This document shows, piece after piece, positions 61,311 through 64,000 of a stretch of DNA of 64,000 bases (position 1 is its first letter; each line of letters starts with the position of its first letter). The position numbers were made by a program, and so were the translations under genes. The notes under the pieces are model-generated. The model saw nothing but the letters and a program-made list of their open reading frames with translations. It was not told the origin of the DNA and searched no databases. The stretch is taken from the NCBI RefSeq assembly GCF_019511605.1, contig NZ_JAEUAV010000004.1, positions 124,001-188,000 on the forward strand, in the 5' to 3' direction. The stretch is from Paraburkholderia phenoliruptrix (GTDB lineage Bacteria; Pseudomonadota; Gammaproteobacteria; Burkholderiales; Burkholderiaceae).

Positions 61311-63827
61311 ATGTTGACCGAACGGCTTTTCGCTCGATCGGCGCGCACCGCTGGTTCGCCGGCGGATTCGTCGCCGTCCTCCCGCTGGCACCATGGGCCA
61401 TGGTGGTCCAATTCCTATTTGCTGACGCCGCTTTTGTCGATCCTCGTGTTTCTGGTCGTCATGAGCCTGATTTTGTGGAGTCTGAACCGGCGCGAGCAGC
61501 AACAGCAGGAAGACACGCTTTACCGCAACGTCGCGTGGGCGCAGCAGCAAATCCGTCTTTCCATGACGGGCGCGCAGGAGCAGATCCAGGCGCTCGCGCG
61601 CGACCTTGCCGCCGGCCACGCCGATCCGAATTCGTTTCAGGCGTCCACCACGGACATCATGCAGGGGCATCCCGAAATCCTCTACATGAACTGGTACACG
61701 AGCCAGCAGCAGCCGCGCTGGCCCAATACGGCGCTGCCCGTGTTCGGACAGCGGCTTGCCAAGCCCAACGACACGCAAATGGACGAAGCGGTGAAAGCCG
61801 CCTTCGCCGAGGCGCGCAGCACGCGCCGCCAGGTGTACTCGCCGCTCATTTATGACGACGTCGGCAACGGCTACATCACGTTGCAGACACCGGTGTTCCG
61901 CGACCGCGAATTTCTCGGCTCGATCGCCGCGGTGTTCTCGGTGGAAGGCATCCTCAAGCACGACATTCCGACTGAGCTGTCGGCCAAGTACAAGATCTCG
62001 ATCATCGACGCGAACAATCGCGAGCTGACCACCACGTCCACGCGCCCGCGCCTGCCGCGCGACATGTTCTACGACCTGCCGCTCGACCCGCCAGGCCAGG
62101 GCGTCTCGGTGCGCGTCTATGCGTTCCCGCAGATGACCAACTTCACCAACAACACGCTGGTGTGGCTGGTGGCGGGTCTGTCGTGCTTCGTGCTGTGGAG
62201 TCTGTGGAGTCTGTGGAAACACACACGCCAGCGCTTCGAGGCGCAGCAGGCGCTGTATGCGGAAGCATTCTTCCGTCGCGCAATGGAAAACTCCGTGCTG
62301 ATCGGCATGCGCGTGCTGGATATGCACGGCCGCATTACGCACGTGAATCCGGCGTTCTGCCGCATGACGGGCTGGGACGAAAGCGATCTGGTCGGCAAGA
62401 CGGCGCCGTTCGCCTACTGGCCGCGCGACTCGTATCCGGAAATGCAGCGCCAGCTCGACATGACGCTGCGCGGCAAGGCGCCCTCCTCCGGTTTTGAATT
62501 GCGGGTGCGACGCAAGGACGGCTCCATGTTCCATGCGCGCCTCTACGTGTCGCCGCTGATCGACAGCTCGGGCCGCCAGACCGGCTGGATGTCGTCGATG
62601 ACGGACATCACGGAGCCGAAACGCGCGCGTGAGGAACTGGCCGCCGCGCACGAGCGCTTCACCACCGTGCTCGAGAGTCTGGACGCCGCGGTGTCCGTGC
62701 TCGCCGCCGACGAAGCCGAACTGCTGTTCGCGAACCGCTATTACCGGCATCTATTCGGCATTCGTCCCGACGGTCATCTGGAACTGGCGGGCGGCGGGTT
62801 CGACAGCTCGCAGGCGTCGTCGGATTCGATCGACATGGTGGACACGTACGCCGGGCTGCCCGCCGCCGCGCTCACCGAGAGCACCGCCGACGCCCAGGAA
62901 GTGTATGTAGAGAGCATCCAGAAGTGGTTCGAAGTGCGCCGTCAGTACATTCAGTGGGTGGACGGTCACCTCGCGCAGATGCAGATTGCAACGGACATCA
63001 CGACCCGCAAACAGGCGCAGGAACTGTCGCGTCAGCAGGATGAAAAGCTGCAGTTCACGAGCCGCCTGATGACGATGGGCGAAATGGCCTCGTCGCTCGC
63101 GCACGAGCTGAATCAGCCGCTCGCCGCGATCAACAACTATTGCTCCGGAACCGTCGCACTGGTTAAATCGGGTCGGACAACGCCTGACAATCTGCTGCCC
63201 GTGCTCGAAAAAACCGCCCAGCAAGCGGTGCGCGCGGGCATGATCATCAAGCGCATTCGCGAATTCGTGAAACGCAGCGAGCCGAAGCGTCAGGCCACCC
63301 GCGTATCGGACATCGTCGCGGACGCCGTGGGGCTCGCCGAAATCGAAGCGCGCAAACGGCGCATTCGCATCGTCACCGACATGCGCTCGCGACTGCCGGT
63401 GATTTATGTGGACCCGGTGCTGATCGAGCAGGTGCTGGTCAACCTGTTGAAGAATGCCGCCGAGGCCATGGCCGAAGCGCGGCCGCACGCGGTGGATCCG
63501 GTGATCCGCGTGGTCGTGCGGCTGGAGAGCGGCTTTGTGTGCATCAGCGTCGTCGACCAGGGGCCGGGCGTCGACGAAGCAACGGCCGAGCGGCTGTTCG
63601 AACCGTTTTACAGCACCAAGTCCGACGGCATGGGCATGGGGCTGAACATTTGCCGTTCGATTATCGAATCGCACCGCGGCCGTCTGTGGGTGGTGAACAA
63701 CGTCGAGTCCGACGGCCACATCACAGGCGCCACGTTCCACTGCAGTCTGCCTATTGGAGAGCCTGACGGCCCGAGCAACGGCGGGTCCGAGGCACCGACA
63801 CCACAAACCGTTACGGGAGAGCTATGA
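61311..63827 (+). CDS. PAS-domain membrane histidine kinase (FixL/DctB-like)
   Basis: An 838-residue sensor kinase. Two transmembrane helices at about 36-58 (LLTPLLSILVFLVVMSLILW) and 281-303 enclose a periplasmic sensor domain of about 220 residues. Two PAS domains follow (about 315-440, with DMHGRITHVNPAFCRMTG; about 445-565), then HisKA with the phospho-acceptor His598 (SSLAHELNQPLAAI) and a HATPase domain (NLLKNAAEAM, DQGPGVDE, YSTKSDGMGMGL). The kinase class is the FixL/NtrB type (HisKA-HELNQP). It overlaps the response regulator by four bases and is divergent from the PDH operon. The ligand is not visible; no heme-PAS His signature is clear. Confidence 0.92.
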   Translation: MLTERLFARSARTAGSPADSSPSSRWHHGPWWSNSYLLTPLLSILVFLVVMSLILWSLNRREQQQQEDTLYRNVAWAQQQIRLSMTGAQEQIQALARDLAAGHADPNSFQASTTDIMQGHPEILYMNWYTSQQQPRWPNTALPVFGQRLAKPNDTQMDEAVKAAFAEARSTRRQVYSPLIYDDVGNGYITLQTPVFRDREFLGSIAAVFSVEGILKHDIPTELSAKYKISIIDANNRELTTTSTRPRLPRDMFYDLPLDPPGQGVSVRVYAFPQMTNFTNNTLVWLVAGLSCFVLWSLWSLWKHTRQRFEAQQALYAEAFFRRAMENSVLIGMRVLDMHGRITHVNPAFCRMTGWDESDLVGKTAPFAYWPRDSYPEMQRQLDMTLRGKAPSSGFELRVRRKDGSMFHARLYVSPLIDSSGRQTGWMSSMTDITEPKRAREELAAAHERFTTVLESLDAAVSVLAADEAELLFANRYYRHLFGIRPDGHLELAGGGFDSSQASSDSIDMVDTYAGLPAAALTESTADAQEVYVESIQKWFEVRRQYIQWVDGHLAQMQIATDITTRKQAQELSRQQDEKLQFTSRLMTMGEMASSLAHELNQPLAAINNYCSGTVALVKSGRTTPDNLLPVLEKTAQQAVRAGMIIKRIREFVKRSEPKRQATRVSDIVADAVGLAEIEARKRRIRIVTDMRSRLPVIYVDPVLIEQVLVNLLKNAAEAMAEARPHAVDPVIRVVVRLESGFVCISVVDQGPGVDEATAERLFEPFYSTKSDGMGMGLNICRSIIESHRGRLWVVNNVESDGHITGATFHCSLPIGEPDGPSNGGSEAPTPQTVTGEL

Positions 63828-64000
63828 ACAGCCCAGTCACCACACAGGAAACTGTCTTTGTCGTCGACGACGACGAGGCCGTGCGAGATTCGCTGCGCTG
63901 GCTGCTGGAGGCGAACGGCTACCGCGTGCAGTGCTTCTCCAGCGCCGAGCAGTTTATCGACGCGTGGCAGCCGCACCAGCATCCGGGCCAGATCGCCTGC
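63824..64000 (+). CDS. FixJ-type response regulator (3' end outside window)
   Basis: The first 59 codons of a response regulator. The receiver's acidic pocket is visible (TVFVVDDDEAVRDSLRWLLE); the phospho-acceptor Asp and any DNA-binding domain lie beyond the window. Its ATG overlaps the kinase stop (ATGA), implying coupled translation. The kinase type and the sequence point to the FixJ/TodT group with a LuxR-type HTH. Confidence 0.9.
   Translation, partial: MNSPVTTQETVFVVDDDEAVRDSLRWLLEANGYRVQCFSSAEQFIDAWQPHQHPGQIAC

Overview
The window reads as core chromosome of a GC-rich betaproteobacterium of the Burkholderiaceae, most likely Paraburkholderia or Burkholderia sensu lato. The basis is gene content and gene order: an ndk-rlmN-rodZ-ispG-hisS-yfgM-bamB block, pyrG-kdsA-eno-ftsB, a complete iscRSUA-hscBA-fdx-iscX operon, aceE-aceF-lpdA with a FixLJ-type two-component pair reading away from it, and a PhaP-type phasin. 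Protein features agree (TrpRS with a long insert, E3 with an N-terminal lipoyl domain, E2 with two). I see no tRNA, rRNA, insertion sequence, prophage, CRISPR array or recognisable defence locus.

Layout. 1-7.7 kb (minus): bamB (cut by the window edge), yfgM, hisS, ispG, rodZ, rlmN, ndk, i.e. outer-membrane assembly, translation, isoprenoid and cell-shape genes. A strong hairpin plus T-run separates rodZ from ispG. 8-8.7 kb (plus): a BI-1/YccA membrane protein. 8.8-18.1 kb (minus): an MBL hydrolase, bamC, dapA, a methyltransferase, trpS, an M50 protease, a YciO/Sua5 protein, a PHP phosphoesterase, an alpha/beta hydrolase and a DUF455 ferritin-like protein. 18.5-20.6 kb (plus): gamma-carbonic anhydrase, Hsp33 and a small lipoprotein. 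20.8-32.7 kb (minus): ftsB, eno, kdsA, pyrG, an alpha/beta hydrolase, comEC, tatD, lolD, lolC. 33.1-40 kb (plus): an RpfE-like protein, recJ, prfB with its programmed +1 frameshift, lysS and a glycine-zipper protein. 40.1-47.5 kb (minus): the isc operon read from one promoter overlapped by two IscR-type sites, a low-molecular-weight tyrosine phosphatase and a small membrane-anchored protein. 47.7-51.6 kb: a lipoprotein, lutAB and a divergent IclR regulator. 51.7-54.2 kb: a PBP7-type endopeptidase and a phasin. 54.5-64 kb: lpdA, aceF, aceE (minus), then a PAS histidine kinase and its response regulator (plus, cut by the window edge).

The genes are mostly housekeeping: Fe-S biogenesis, envelope assembly (BamB, BamC, LolCD, RodZ, FtsB), translation (HisRS, TrpRS, LysRS, RF2, RlmN) and central carbon flow (enolase, PDH, lactate oxidation, phasin). 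The less ordinary material is small-scale: short tandem repeats inside genes (comEC, dapA) and in front of genes (isc promoter, hscA, rpfE-like), a TrpRS Cys pattern close to the known [4Fe-4S] TrpRS motif, a repeated element on both promoters of the lutAB/iclR pair, and a perfect palindrome in front of the phasin promoter.
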